DNA of 64,000 nt from Artocarpus heterophyllus (taxonomy: Eukaryota; Streptophyta; Magnoliopsida; Rosales; Moraceae), in contig CM046347.1 of NCBI GenBank assembly GCA_025403435.1, positions 25,308,597-25,372,596 of the forward strand, in the 5' to 3' direction. The translations under genes were made by a program, and so were the position numbers. Under the pieces are notes generated by a model. The model was given only the letters and a program-made list of their open reading frames with translations, did not search any database and was not told where the DNA came from. Positions 1-12,217 of this stretch are shown piece by piece (position 1 is the first letter of the stretch; every line of letters starts with the position of its first letter).

Positions 1-1389
1 ATTTTTATCAATAAAGAATTTATTCATTTATATATACCAAATCTTGCCCTCTTTACGTTCATATTTGTTGAATGCATGATAAACAAACAGTAGTCTGAGA
101 CTGTCAGTCTAAACCTTAAGAATTGGGCATATGATGGGATGATTATGCGGTAGACACGATTCTTAAGGTGACGGTCTAAAACGTATGATCCGCAATCGAG
201 GGAATAAAGTTAGGCGCTTTATTCATGTAAAGATTGTTATGTTGTCTATATCCCTTTTGGGAGATGGTTTGTCTTGGCCATCGGAGTTGGACTTCGTGAA
301 TAGAAACATTGGCACGTTGTCATAGGTGACGACGTGTTGGATCGAGACATAAAGTGAATTGATTTTGATTAATAATTCTATCTTGGCAAATCGATTCACT
401 TTAGACAGTCATTTGTATTGTATCTTAATCTTGAGATGAATAGTGGGCCCGTTGTCTCGACTTGTGTCTTTTGATGTACCAATGGGTGACTCCCACATCT
501 CTATAGTGGTATGCATGCCGGTACGTTGGAGGCAAGACTCTTGACAGCGTAGACTTATTATTCATAGATATGGAATCCATAGCTCCTCTTTAGGAGTAAT
601 GATATCCTCTTATATGCGTTGTCTTATAATTGGAAAACTAAAGCGCTCAACCATTTGGATACATAGGTGTAACCGAATGGTATACTATCTTTGGATGGTA
701 AGTTTTCTAATGGTGAGACAATGGAACGTAAGATAAAAATAATCGGGAAGGTAAGACAGAACTTGTCCTTAAGCCGATTATGGATTATCATATGAGGATA
801 CGATGCACTATGATATGTCATGGAGACTTAGCTAAACAAGCTTCGTAATTCTATAAAGTTTGAGAGTGCAGCTCACAGCTTTTAGTGGAGTAGCGTTGGA
901 GTTGATAATTGTGAAATGTATATCTGGGATATTGGGTTTCATAATTATCATGAGCTTGAACTTTATAGGTCCATTTTGGTCCCCTTCGCTAGCTCACAAA
1001 ATCCTGTAACGACACGTTGTGCTTTTTCAATAATTGGTGACTTATGTCGGATTTATTAGATTGGTTTAAAATTTGTAAGAATCAAATAATTCATGTCTGT
1101 TTATTGGTTAAATTAATTTTGTAAGAAATTAGTTCAAGATAAACTTGTTGAATTATTGCGATCAGATAATTCTTGTCTGTTTATCGGTTGATTTAATTTT
1201 GGATAAATTAGATCAAGATAAACTTGTAGAATTATTGTGAATTGATTTATTTTCTTAGAGATTATCTTGATAAAGTTTGTTTTGATCTAATAACTTCTCT
1301 ATTGGGTTATTTGAATCAAAACTGAGACTTTATCCCTTAGAATCTCGGGTGGAAAATAAAAAATTTGTGGAGATTTTTTCTCGAGAGTT

Positions 1390-1463
1390 CGGCCTACCGG
1401 ATGAAGTGTTCGGCCTGCCGAACTGGCCTGTTCAGCCTGCCGATCAGACAGTTCGGCCTGTCG
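1390..1463 (+). repeat. Four-unit 21-22 bp motif array in 5' LTR
   Basis: Cores resembling CGGCCTGCCG start at 1390, 1411, 1433 and 1454, with spacings of 21, 22 and 21 bp. The array lies about 120-190 bp upstream of the LTR TATA box, so it is in the U3 promoter region. The same core occurs in the leader of this element and in the unrelated gypsy element at 14224-23291. Confidence 0.85.
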
Positions 1464-1583
1464 ATCAGCAGGAGATAAGATTACACGTTTTCACGCGGAT
1501 CTTATCAGATATGGATCCAAACTTGATTCTGTTTCGAGTTTTTGAGACCTAATCTGATATGGACTGACCCCTGGACCAATAGG

Positions 1584-1590
1584 TATAAAA
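1584..1590 (+). promoter_or_regulatory. LTR TATA box
   Basis: TATAAAA sits in the context AGGTATAAAAAGGGAG. The same block is present in the 3' LTR at 9241 and, on the minus strand, in the LTR of element B. It is the likely core promoter of the element and marks the U3/R side of the LTR. Confidence 0.7.
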
Positions 1591-1995
1591 AGGGAGTGAG
1601 TCTCATGATTTACTCAGATCAATACAGATCAATTTGAGAGATTAAGAGTGATACTCTTCTAGTGAGAATCTGAAAACTCCCTGAGAGCTTTTGTTCAAAA
1701 ATCACGAACATTAGCTTTGGGTTCTCTCTATTGGTTGGAAGGAGAGTCACCGATGGAAGAGCTGTACATGTGAGCCGACACTCACTCCGGTTGTGGATAG
1801 AGAATAGCAAAGAAGACCAGTTGGTTGAGGCTCTTTTGGAACGTTACTTCTCTACACGGATTGCGGAGGTTCTTCGGCACACTGAGGTTAGTAAGATCTG
1901 TTTAATTTATACATATAACATGTCAAACTTGTGTTTTAGAAATTACTCTAATGAATGATTTTTAAAATTCCGCTGCGTACTTTGTTTCCAACAAT

Positions 1996-2008
1996 TGGTA
2001 TCAGAGAC
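1996..2008 (+). other. Primer binding site (initiator tRNA-Met)
   Basis: TGGTATCAGAGAC begins two bases after the LTR end. It differs only slightly from the common plant tRNA-iMet primer site TGGTATCAGAGC. This fixes the LTR boundary and the plus orientation of the element. Confidence 0.9.
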
Positions 2009-3674
2009 AGGTTTTTACATAAATTTGCAAGTTTGTGATCATGTTATATGCATAAATTTTGTGATCTTAATCTCTCCTATGCTTGAATTGAATTTTATAG
2101 CGAGATGGCACCTAGGTTACTATATAATATATATGTTGTCATGGTTATGTGGTGAATGTTTATTAATTAATTATGGTTGATTAAATCGTTGTTTAATTAT
2201 TTATTAATTAATTAATACCAGTTATGGTTCCTTAGAGGTTAGAATGTGTATCTAGGTTTTTCATATAATTAGATGGTGGACTATCATCTCCTTCTAGGAA
2301 TTGTTATTTAATTTTTAATTTGTAAGAATTTTGTAATTAAATAATTATTCGGAGAAGACGGATCTAGAAGACGGATCTAGAAGATTGATGATAGCGCCTC
2401 CAGGTATTTCCTGAGTCTCTAATTTTATGTTTTTTAATTGTTGAAAATAAAATTGATGAATTGCATTAAAATTGTATTTTCTGGATTGAGGGTTTTCTGC
2501 TCGATCGGCATGCCGAACCTCACAGTTCGGTAGGCCGAAGGTCACAGATCGACAGGCCGGACGTGTGGTCCGGCAGGCCGACAGTGGGGTAGAAAATTTG
2601 GTGCTCTGCTGGTAGGCCGAAGTTTCAGTTCGGCAGGCCGAACATGCATAGATCGGCAGGCCAATGGAGCAAGACCGGCAGGCCGATCACCCAGATCGGC
2701 CTGCCGACCGAGAGCTACCAAGTGTCCAGAAAAGGTGCAATTTTTCTATGCAGTTTTAATTTTATTTTTGGGACGATTCTGAGAAACATTAAATTTGGAT
2801 ATGACCAGAAATATGAAGTATTTGATTCATATGGGATTGAAGACTTGAAGATGGAAATTACATAAAGAAGGATATAGCTTGAGGATTCAAGGATGAAGAA
2901 TCGATACATGTCTCGATTTTTCTCTTGTAATCTTAGTTTTCTATTCTCTATGGTGGAACCATAATATTACGGTTATTATTATTTTGCTTGTAGCTTTGCT
3001 TGATTGCTTTGCTTGTCTGCATTATAATATGGTTTACCATGTATATTGATAACATGTCGTATAGGATAGGGAGTGCCACTCATATTCAAATTGTTCATGC
3101 ATGATTTTAAAATAAAACCTTGACTTCAAAAGATTGAGTGGGAGAAGGTTTTCGAAGAGAGGACCTAAGGCCTCCATCGTTGGTCCATAGCAAGAACATG
3201 GTGGTCCCGACCCCTAGGAAGGGATTTCTATCATGTACTAGATTGGATCTCTGAAAGGATAAGGTATTTTAGTATGATTTATGGTTGCACACCCCTAGGT
3301 GGTGATTATAAATCATGGATAAAATATTGAAACGGTGGTTATACACTCACGTTGATTTTATTATTAACCTCCCCTAGGAGCTCTGTTAATAAAATTAATG
3401 GCCAAAGAAACGATTATTAGTATATGCTGGATCGTACGGGTCGTGGATGGCATATATTAATCAGGAGGGGATCCGTGTTCCTGATTGAATTCGGCATGAC
3501 TCCCCTAGGAGCTTGTTGAATTCTGAGTTGGGAATTATCGTTGTAAGGTTGTGATATTTTCATGGTTTTGACACATAAACAAATTTGTATGATTTTACAT
3601 GATTGTGTTATCTTACTAAATTATTATATATGTTTGCTTATGTTTGGTATATGATTCTTTATTGTAGATTGAAA
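2009..3674 (+). other. Untranslated leader of copia element A
   Basis: About 1.7 kb lie between the primer site and the gag start, with no long reading frame of retroviral type. The leader contains the nine-unit motif array at 2506-2706. Such a long leader would hold RNA packaging and dimerisation signals, but none can be assigned from sequence alone. Confidence 0.7.
2506..2706 (+). repeat. Nine-unit 21-22 bp CGGCAGGCCG array in leader
   Basis: Cores start at 2506, 2528, 2550, 2571, 2610, 2631, 2654, 2676 and 2697. Spacings are 22, 22, 21, 39, 21, 23, 22 and 21 bp. Most read CGGCAGGCCG on the element sense strand; the last reads CGGCCTGCCG. Outside the core the units vary. The array lies in transcribed but untranslated RNA, upstream of gag. 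Confidence 0.9.
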
Positions 3675-6600
3675 ATGTCTAAAAACGCTTTATCATCGAT
3701 ACTTGACAAAAACCAATTAACCGGTGAGAACTATAATGATTGGAAACGAAACCTGGACATCGTCCTTTCCTTTGAGAAACTGAAATATGTACTGACAACT
3801 CCTTGTCCTCCCGAGCCTACGGGAGACTCAAGTAATGAGCAATTCCAAGCGTACGATCGCTGGAAAGATGCTAATGATCAGGCCCGCTGCTATGTTATGG
3901 CTACCATGAACAACGTGCTACAGGCTTAACATCAGGATTATGAGACTGCGAAGCAGATCTTGGATAATCTTGAGGATATGTTCGGAGGCCAAGCTATAAC
4001 GAAGCGGCAAGGGGCGCTTCAAAAACTCTTAAACTATAGACAGAGACCGGGGACATCTGTAAAAGAGCACATGATGTTGGTCATGGGTTACCTCGCTGAG
4101 GCTCAAACCAATGGAGCCGACATCGATGCTGAAACTTAGATGACTATGGTCTTTGAGACTCTGTCTAAGGAATTTATTCCATTTAGAGTTACTTTTAATT
4201 TAAGCAATAGACGGGATATGACCTTGATAGAACTGATGAAACAATTACAGGAGTTTGAACTGCTGATCAGGGAGTCTCCTGCTGGTAGTGAGGCCAATAT
4301 GGTAGCTGCTTTTGGTTCCAATCCTAATTCTGGGAATAGAAAGAAGCAACGGGCCAAGAGTGGGAAGTCTTCTATTCCTCCTGCAACCAAGAGCAAGAAG
4401 AAGAAGAAGAAGAAGAACCCAAAGAAGCTTAAGTGCTTTTTCTATGGTAAAGTCGGGCATATAAAGAAGCTTTGCAAGGACTTCCTTTCCAAGGGAGGTA
4501 GGTGTGATCTTCTATATTTAGAAACTTGTTTGGTTGAGGAATCCAGTGACATCTGGGTCATAGATTCTGGTGCAACTAATCATGTTTGTGTTTCTCTGCA
4601 GGGATTCAAAGAAACGAGAAGTCTACTTCGTGAAGACTTAACGCTTCGGATGGGCGATGGATCCTTGGTCTCAGCGGAAGCAGTGGGAGATGTCCATCTT
4701 TATTTTGATAATTATAGGAGTTTAATTTTGCGAGACTGTTTTTATGTTCCTAAATTTAAAAGGAATTTAATTTCTGTATCTTCTTTATTTAAAGACTCCT
4801 ACGTGGTATCTTTTAATGGAAAAGTGGTGATTCGTAAAAATAAATCTTTTATCTGTTCTAGATGGATGCAAAATAATCTATATTTTATCAAACCTAAGAT
4901 GGACTTATTGCTTAATGCTGAGATAAATGATAATGACTCAAAAAGGCTTAAAACTTCTCACTCTAATAAGACTTATCTTTGGCATTTGCACCTTGGCCAT
5001 ATTAACCTGAATAGGATTCAAAGGTTGGTAAGGGATGGACCTTTAAGTCACTTAAAGGTGGAATCTATACCTCAATGTGAATCTTGTTTGGAGGGTAAAA
5101 TGACCAAAAGACCATACGGGTCTAAGGGCAATAGGGCCGAAGGGGTTCTAGAACTTGTGCATAGTGATGATTGCGGACCGATGAACATCTAGGCACGAGG
5201 AGGGTATGAGTACTTCGTCACTTTTATTGACGATTACTCAAGATATGGGTATGTGTACCTAATGCACCACAAAAGTGAAACTTATGATAAGTTCAAGGAG
5301 TTTCAGGCTGAAGTGGAAAAGCAATTGGGTAGACCCATAAAGGCACTTTGATCTTATCGAGGTGGGGAATACCTTTCTGATGAGTTCTTAGGACACTTGT
5401 TAGAGAATGGGATTTTATCCCATTTGACTACGCCGGGCACTCCGCAGCAGAATGGTGTAGCAGAGAGAAGGAATACATGATTAGGTCCATGATGAGTTAT
5501 TCATCATTGCCTTTATCCTTTTGGGGATATGCACTACAAACCGCATGTTATCTTTTGAACAATGTGCCTTCAAAATCGGTCCCTAAAACTCCTCACGAGT
5601 TGTGAATAAGACGGGAGACATCCTTAAACCATATTCGCATATGGGGATGTCCGGCTCATGTCCTGTTTAAGGATCCGAACAAGTTGGAAGCACGTTCGAA
5701 AGTTTGTGTGTTTGTAGGATATCCAAAAGGGACTAAAGGGGGTCATTTTTATAACCCTAAGGAAAATAAAGTCGTGGTTTCAACTAATGCAACTTTCCTT
5801 GAGGAGAGTTACATGGACGACTTTAAACCTCGAAGCAAAGTGGTGCTTGAGGAGTTAAGGGGTGATCAGTTTGCTCCGGAGGTTCCAAACAAAACCTTTC
5901 CGATCGGTGTAGAAAAACCAAACAAACCTGAACAACAATCTCAGGGGCTTTGGCATAGTGGGAGGATCGGGCATCAACCTAAGAGGTATATGTTCAATGG
6001 GGAGGTCTTTTTGGCTGAACCGCATGAACATGACAGGGATCCTTATACTTACGCAGAAGCTATGGAGGATGTTGATTCAAGACTTTGGATAGAGGCCATG
6101 AACATTGAGATGAAGTCTATGGAGACTAATCGGGTTTGGGAGCTTGTGGATCTTCCCGAAGGGGTAAAACCCATAGGGTGTAAGTGGATCTACAAGAGGA
6201 AAAGAGGAGTGGATGGAAAGGTCGAAACCTTTAAGGCTACACTGGTAGCTAAGGGTTTTACGTAAAAGGAAGGAATCGATTATGATGAAACCTTTTCGCC
6301 TATAGCCATGCTTAAGTCCATCTGGATTCTCTTGTCCATAACTGCCGCTCTCGACTACGAGATTTGACAGATGGATGTCAAGACGGCTTTTTTAAATGGC
6401 TATCTTGATGAGTCCATTTATATGGAACAACCAGACGGGTTCAAGGTCGCGGGTCAAGAGGGTAAGGTTTGTAAGCTGCTAAAGTCTATTTATGGACTTA
6501 AGCAGGCTTCTCGTTCTTGGAACATAAGATTTGATCAAGTGATCAAGACTTATGGGTTCTCACAAAATGTGGATGAACCATGTGTTTACAAACACATAAA

Positions 6601-7615
6601 GGATGGGAAGGTGGTTTTTCTACTGCTCTATGTAGATGACATTCTGCTAATTGGCAATGACGTTGGGGCGTTGTCATCGGTCAAATTATGGTTGACCAAG
6701 CAATTTGACATGAAGGACTTAGGTGAGGCTAATTTTATTCTCGGTATCCAGATCTTTCGAGATAGGTAGAACAAAATGATAGCTTTGTCTCAGGCCGGCT
6801 ACATAGATAAAATTCTCAGGAGGTTTGCAATGCAGGATTCCAAGAAAGGTGGGCAACCATCTAGGTCTGAAATTACTCTTTCTAAGAAAGACTCTCCAAA
6901 GTCTTATGAAGAAAGAGAATACATGAAGAAGGTGCCTTATGCTTTGGCAGTGGGTAGTCTCATGTATGCCGTGCTTTGCACTCGACCGGATATTAGCTAT
7001 GTGGTCGGGATTGTAAGTCAATTTCAGGCAGATCTAGGACCGAACCATTGGGTTGCGGTAAAGCATATTTTCAAGTACCTGAGAAGGACTCGAGGGTATA
7101 TGCTTGTGTATTCGGGTGAGGACTTGACTCTAGGATACACTGATTCAGATTTTCAATCTTGTCTGGATTCTAGGAAATCGACTTCGGGGTTTGTGTTTAC
7201 TCTGGGTGAGGGTGCCATCAGTTGGAGAAGTGCGAAGCAAGATTACACTTCGGATTCAACGATGGAGGCCAAATATGTGGTGGCTAATGATGCTTCGAAA
7301 GAAGCAGTGTGGCTCTGCAAGTTCCTTGGGGATCTTGAGGTAGTTCTTGGTATGGATAAGGCTGTATCACTGTACTGTGATAACAGTGCGGCGGTAGCTA
7401 ATGCTAAGGAACCAAGATTTCACAAGAAGAGTAAGCATATTGATCGAAAGTATCATGTGATAAAGGACTTCGTTGAGAGCGGGCATGTCACGGTGTGCAA
7501 GATCACGTCAGAGGATAATTTAGCTGATCCATTTACGAAGACACTTACTGGGAGAGTCTTCGAGAGGCATGTGAAAGCTATGGGGATACGAAATTTGTTG
7601 TATTTACTCACTTAG
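3675..7615 (+). pseudogene. Copia gag-pol polyprotein, decayed
   Basis: Domain order is gag, protease, integrase, reverse transcriptase, RNase H, which is diagnostic of Ty1/copia. The gag start is MSKNALSS at 3675. The zinc knuckle near 4433 reads CFFYGKVGH, so its second Cys is Tyr. The protease motif DSGA lies in WVIDSGATNH near 4558. The integrase zinc part has WHLHLGH and ESCLEGK. The reverse transcriptase has MDVKTAFLNG and YVDD near 6630. The RNase H has YTDSDF and LYCDNSAA. In-frame stops lie at 3927, 4137, 5190, 5349, 5603, 6263, 6365 and 6767. The frame shifts near 5478, where codons between ERRN and RSMMSY are missing. The element cannot make its own enzymes. Confidence 0.93.
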
Positions 7616-7618
7616 TGC

Positions 7619-7628
7619 AAGTGGGAGA
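7619..7628 (+). other. Polypurine tract of copia element A
   Basis: AAGTGGGAGA lies immediately upstream of the 3' LTR start TGTTAGACATG at 7630. This is the expected position for the plus-strand primer of a copia element. It fixes the left border of the 3' LTR. Confidence 0.85.
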
Positions 7629-7629
7629 T

Positions 7630-9648
7630 TGTTAGACATGTATGCCCTAAGGAGTAAAAAAGTAATACGTTTTTGGAGACATTTTTATCAATAAAGAATT
7701 TATTCATTTATATATACCAAATCTTGTCCTCTTTACGTTCATATTTGTTGAATATATGATAAGCAAACAATAGGCTGAGACTGTCAGTCTAAACCTTAAG
7801 AATTGGGCATATGATGGGATGATTATGCGGTAGACACGATTCTTAAGGTGACGGTCTAAAACGTATGATCCGCAATCGAGGGAATAATGTTGGGCGCTTT
7901 ATTCATGTAAAGATTGTTATGTTGTCTATATCCCTTTTGGGAGATGGTTTGTCTTGGCTATCGGAGTTGGACTCCGTGAATAGAAAATTGACGCGTTGTC
8001 ATAGGTGACGACATGTTGGATCGGGACATAAAGTGAATTGATTTTGATTAATAATTCTGTCTTGGCAAATCGATTCACTTTAGACAGTCATTTGTATTGT
8101 ATCTTAATCCTGAGATGAATAGTGGGCCCGTTGTCTCGACTTGTGTCTTTTGATGTACCAATGGGTGACTCCCACATCTCTATAGTGGTATGCATGCTGG
8201 TACGTTGGAAGCATGACTCTTGATAGCGTAGACTTATTATTCATAGATATGGAATCCATAGCTCCTCTTTAGGAGTAATGATATCCTCTTATATGCGTTG
8301 TCCTATAATTGGAAAACTGAAGCGCTCAACCTTTTGGATACATAGGTGTAACCGAATGGTATACTATCTTTGGATGGTAAGTTTTCTAATGGTGAGACAA
8401 TGGAACGTAAGATAAAAATAATCAGGAAGGTAAGACAGAACTTGTCCTTAAGCCGATTATGGATTATCATATGGGGATACGATGCACTATGATATGTCAT
8501 GGAGACTTAGCTAAACGAGCTTCGTAATTCTATAAAGTTTGAGAGTGCAGCTCCAAACTTTTAGTGGAGTAGCATTGGAGTTGATAATTGTGAAATGTAT
8601 ATCTGGGATATTGGGTTTCATAATTATCATGAGCTTGAACTTTATAGGTCCATTTTGGTCCCCTTTGCTAGCTCACAAAATCCTGTAACGACACGGCGTG
8701 CTTTTCTAATAATTGGTGACTTATGTCAGATTTATAAGATTGGTTTAAAATTTGTAAGAATCAAATAATTCATGTCTGTTTATTGGTTGAATTAATTTTG
8801 TAAGAAATTAGTTCAAGATAAACTTGTTGAATTATTGCGAACAGATAATTCTTGTCTGTTTATCGGTTGATTTAATTTTGGATAAATTAGATCAAGATAA
8901 ACTTGTACAATTATTGTGAATTGATTTATTTTCTTAGAGATTATCTTGATAAAGTTTGTTTTGATCAGATAACTTCTCTATTGGGTTATTTGAATCAAAA
9001 CTGAGACTTTATCCCTTAGAATCTTGGGTGGAAAATAAAAAATTCACGGAGATTTTTTCTCGAGAGTTCAGCCTACCAGATGACATGTTCGGCCTGCCGA
9101 TCAGACAGTTCGGTCTGCCGATCAGCGGGAGATAAGATTACGCGTTTTCACGCGGATCTTATCAGATATGGATCCGAACTTGATTCTGTTTTGAGTTTTT
9201 GAGACCTAATCTGATATGGACTAAACCCTGGACCAATAGGTATAAAAAGGGAGTGAGTCTCATGATTTACTCTGATCAATACAGATCAATTTGAGAGATT
9301 AAGAGTGATACTCTTCTAGTGAGAATCTGAAAACTCCCTAACAGCTTTTGTTCACAAATCACGAACACTAGCTTTGGTTCTCTCTATTGGTTGGAAGGAG
9401 AGTCACCGATAGAAGAGCTGTACGTGTGAGCCCACACTCACTCCAGTTGTGGATAGAAATAGAAAAGAAGACCAGTTGGTTGAGGCTCTTCTGGAACGTT
9501 ACTTCTCTACACGGATTGCGGAGGTTCTTCGGCACACTGAGGTTAGTAAGATCTGTTTAATTTATACATATAACATGTCAAACTTGTGTTTTGGAAATTA
9601 CTCTGATGAAAAATTTTTAAAATTCCGCTGCGCACTTTGTTTCCAACA
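7630..9648 (+). mobile_element. 3' LTR of Ty1/copia element A
   Basis: The 2019-bp LTR starts TGTTAGACATG after the polypurine tract and ends TTTCCAACA. It has a TATA box at 9241-9247 and a three-unit motif array at 9069-9120. Relative to the 5' LTR it lacks one array unit and carries many scattered substitutions. The next five bases, ATAAT, would be half of the target duplication, but the partner lies outside the window. Confidence 0.93.
9069..9120 (+). repeat. Three-unit motif array in 3' LTR
   Basis: Cores start at 9069, 9090 and 9111, each 21 bp apart. The 5' LTR has four units in the same place, so exactly one unit was lost or gained after insertion. Confidence 0.85.
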
Positions 9649-10220
9649 ATAATGCATAAACATGTTACACAATCCTCACATGAAATAAAGCATGAAAATA
9701 AACAATGGATTTTTGACCGGATCCTTTTGGATAATTAAAATTACAACCCATAAAAATACAAATTACAAGGGTCTTCTTGTAATTTATACATAATTCCCTG
9801 CTCCAATTTTGCAGTCTTCATCAGGTAGTTTATTGTGCAACAATCTATTGGATTAGCTTTGAAAATTGATAGGCCCAAAGTTCTTAACTAGGCCAAAAGA
9901 TTTAATGTACTTCTTTTTTTTTATCGCTCCACGTGTAGCAGGTGAAGGAGAGGAGAAAAGAAAAGAAAAAAAATAATAATAATAAATTACAAAAAGCCTA
10001 TGCCCCTTTTTGGGTTTACACAGATTGATCTAATCAAACTGAAAATAAAATTACAAATCCAAAAGGACCATATAATTAACGACCAAAATTCCATTCATAA
10101 ATAACCATTCATCACATGAACAAAAATTACAAAGATACAAAGTGCCTACAAACATGCATAAACAAAATGATATTATCAAAATACGATCATGTTAATTAAA
10201 ATTATATATGCTATAACCTA
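9649..10220 (-). mobile_element. Leader fragment of copia element B
   Basis: Read on the minus strand, this AT-rich sequence follows the primer site at 10221-10231, so it should be the untranslated leader of element B. It has no long reading frame. It stops where element A begins, which suggests that A inserted into B. The rest of B would then lie left of the window. Confidence 0.5.
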
Positions 10221-10231
10221 CTCTGATATCA
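10221..10231 (-). other. Primer binding site of copia element B
   Basis: On the minus strand it reads TGATATCAGAG, one base off the tRNA-iMet primer motif. It follows the LTR end TTCCTACA plus two or three spacer bases. It sets the orientation of element B. Confidence 0.7.
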
Positions 10232-10233
10232 TT

Positions 10234-12217
10234 TGTAGGAATTAAAATATGAAACGCAGCAGAAGGAATGGATCATTGACAAACAAAAATTTTCTGAAAA
10301 CTTTGTTCATCGGGAATAGATATATAATTTTAATTAATAATAGAAAGCTTTGGGAATTTTACTAACCTTTTAAAGACTATCAGGGTATCGTAGCTTTCCT
10401 CTTTGACACCACGATCTTCCAAACCAACCCTCCACACCAATGGAAAGACGAGTGGGTGTCAAACTACAAGAATGAATTTTTCTCACACTTTTCTGAATCT
10501 GCTATGTACTCAACATATGAGATAGCAGACCTTTTTTTTCAGAGAAGAACTCTCAGTTTTTCTTTCTAAGTATTTTGCAAAAATTACGTGAATGAAAAAT
10601 CTTATGAGATAACTGTTATCTCTCCCTTTTTATATCTGAGCCATTAGTAAATTTTTCAATAAATTTCCAATTTGAAATAGCCACCATATCAGACAAATAA
10701 GGAAAGGATATATTTCACATGATTGTTACCCTTTTTCCTTTCCTCTTTCCATTTTCTTTTTTCAACAAATCACGTTTCAATCTATATATATATATATATA
10801 TATAAAAGTGTAAAACTTTAAGTTTTTGTGAAACGTAAACGTTTTCATTTTTTTTTTTTTGGTAAACGAATCAATACATGATTCGTTATGTACATATATA
10901 ATATATATATATATATAAGGTAAAAAAGTAAAATGTAATATGTATATATATTAATAAATAATAAAATCTAATATATATATATATTAAAATTCAAAAAATT
11001 AATCTCATTTATTTTAGAAAATAATATTTAAATAATCAAATTATTCAAATATTACCAATTAGTTAAATGTGAAAACATTTATCACATTACATTATCTATC
11101 ATAGAGAATATTTTTCTGTGTCGCATTAATTATTCAAGTGTGAAATAATTAATTTAGAATTTAATAATTCCAAACTAAATATGTATAATTCATTCTATGC
11201 ATAAATCTATTATAGTGTTACAGAGGTGGTATTGGGGACCTATGGACCTATAACCCAAGCTTCAATAAATTTGACAATTAATCAAACTCTTTAATTAATG
11301 TGCCAAATTTATTAGTTTCAGTATTACTCCACTATAAACCTGAAACTAAACTCTTGAGGTTTTAGTAAAATTACTCAAAGAAAATTAGCGAGTAGTCTAT
11401 TGATATAATCATTATATATAAGTCAGTCCTCTATCAATAGTTCATAATAAGAGCTAGGTTCAATTTCTGTTTATCTCTCTTATTATATCTTTATCCTTGA
11501 GTTCCAATAATCCTTTAACAAACAATTAATTCATAATCTTACTATGAACGAGCGCTCTACTAGTCAAACCTCAAATTATCACTCAAGAGAACTATTTTTC
11601 TAACTTCCATAGGGATGGAATGGATTCCATATCTGTATAATATTATTCCCAGCAATTTATTACATTATGTTTCTAAGATGCTAAGTTATGATATGTGCTT
11701 AGACAAATCTTACCATGCAAGTCAAAAAACATAATGTCATAAATAGGAGTCTAATAAATGCTCAGGATTAAGACTGTCAAATATATGATTATCATAGTGA
11801 TAAATTTGAATATTCTATTTGTAACAGATGATTTCTAGATATTCATAATTTATCTGGTCCAATCCTATATAATCTCATTGTATAAAGTACCTCCAATCTG
11901 ATGTCTCTACATTAATAGCCCGGATAATGACTACTTCATTTTAAATGAGATTGGACCGTACTTGTAATATTTAATTAAAGATCCCAGACTTTAATTAATT
12001 ATTACTGACTATTTAGTTTATTATCTATAAATTTTATCCCTAAGCATACAACACTTATATGCTAAATTTATAGTCACATAAATAATCATGAAATTTTCTC
12101 GATATTTATAAATGTATTCATAACACATACAAGCAACCAAAATAATTATAAATGTCACTTTATTTATTTATTAACAATATGTACAATGTCATAGCTTTTA
12201 GGGCACTAAACCCAACA
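10234..12217 (-). mobile_element. LTR of copia element B
   Basis: Read on the minus strand it starts TGTTGGGTTTAGTGCCC at 12217 and ends ATTCCTACA at 10234, so it has TG...CA ends and a length of 1984 bp. A TATA box (TATAAAAA, 10627-10634 on minus) sits in a GATATAAAAAGGGAGA context very like that of element A. The family is therefore related but not the same. No second LTR is visible in the window. Confidence 0.75.

Larger units (their letters stand above)
1..1993 (+). mobile_element. 5' LTR of Ty1/copia element A (left end outside window)
   Basis: This stretch matches 7681-9648 almost base for base, so it is the upstream LTR of the copia element that follows. About 51 bp of its left end (the copy at 7630-7680) lie before the window. 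It ends in TTTCCAACA, directly followed by AT and a tRNA-Met primer site. It holds a TATA box at 1584 and a small array of CGGCCTGCCG-type motifs at 1390-1463. By eye the two LTRs differ by roughly 3-4% plus small indels, so the insertion is not recent. The target duplication cannot be tested because the left flank is missing. Confidence 0.93.
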
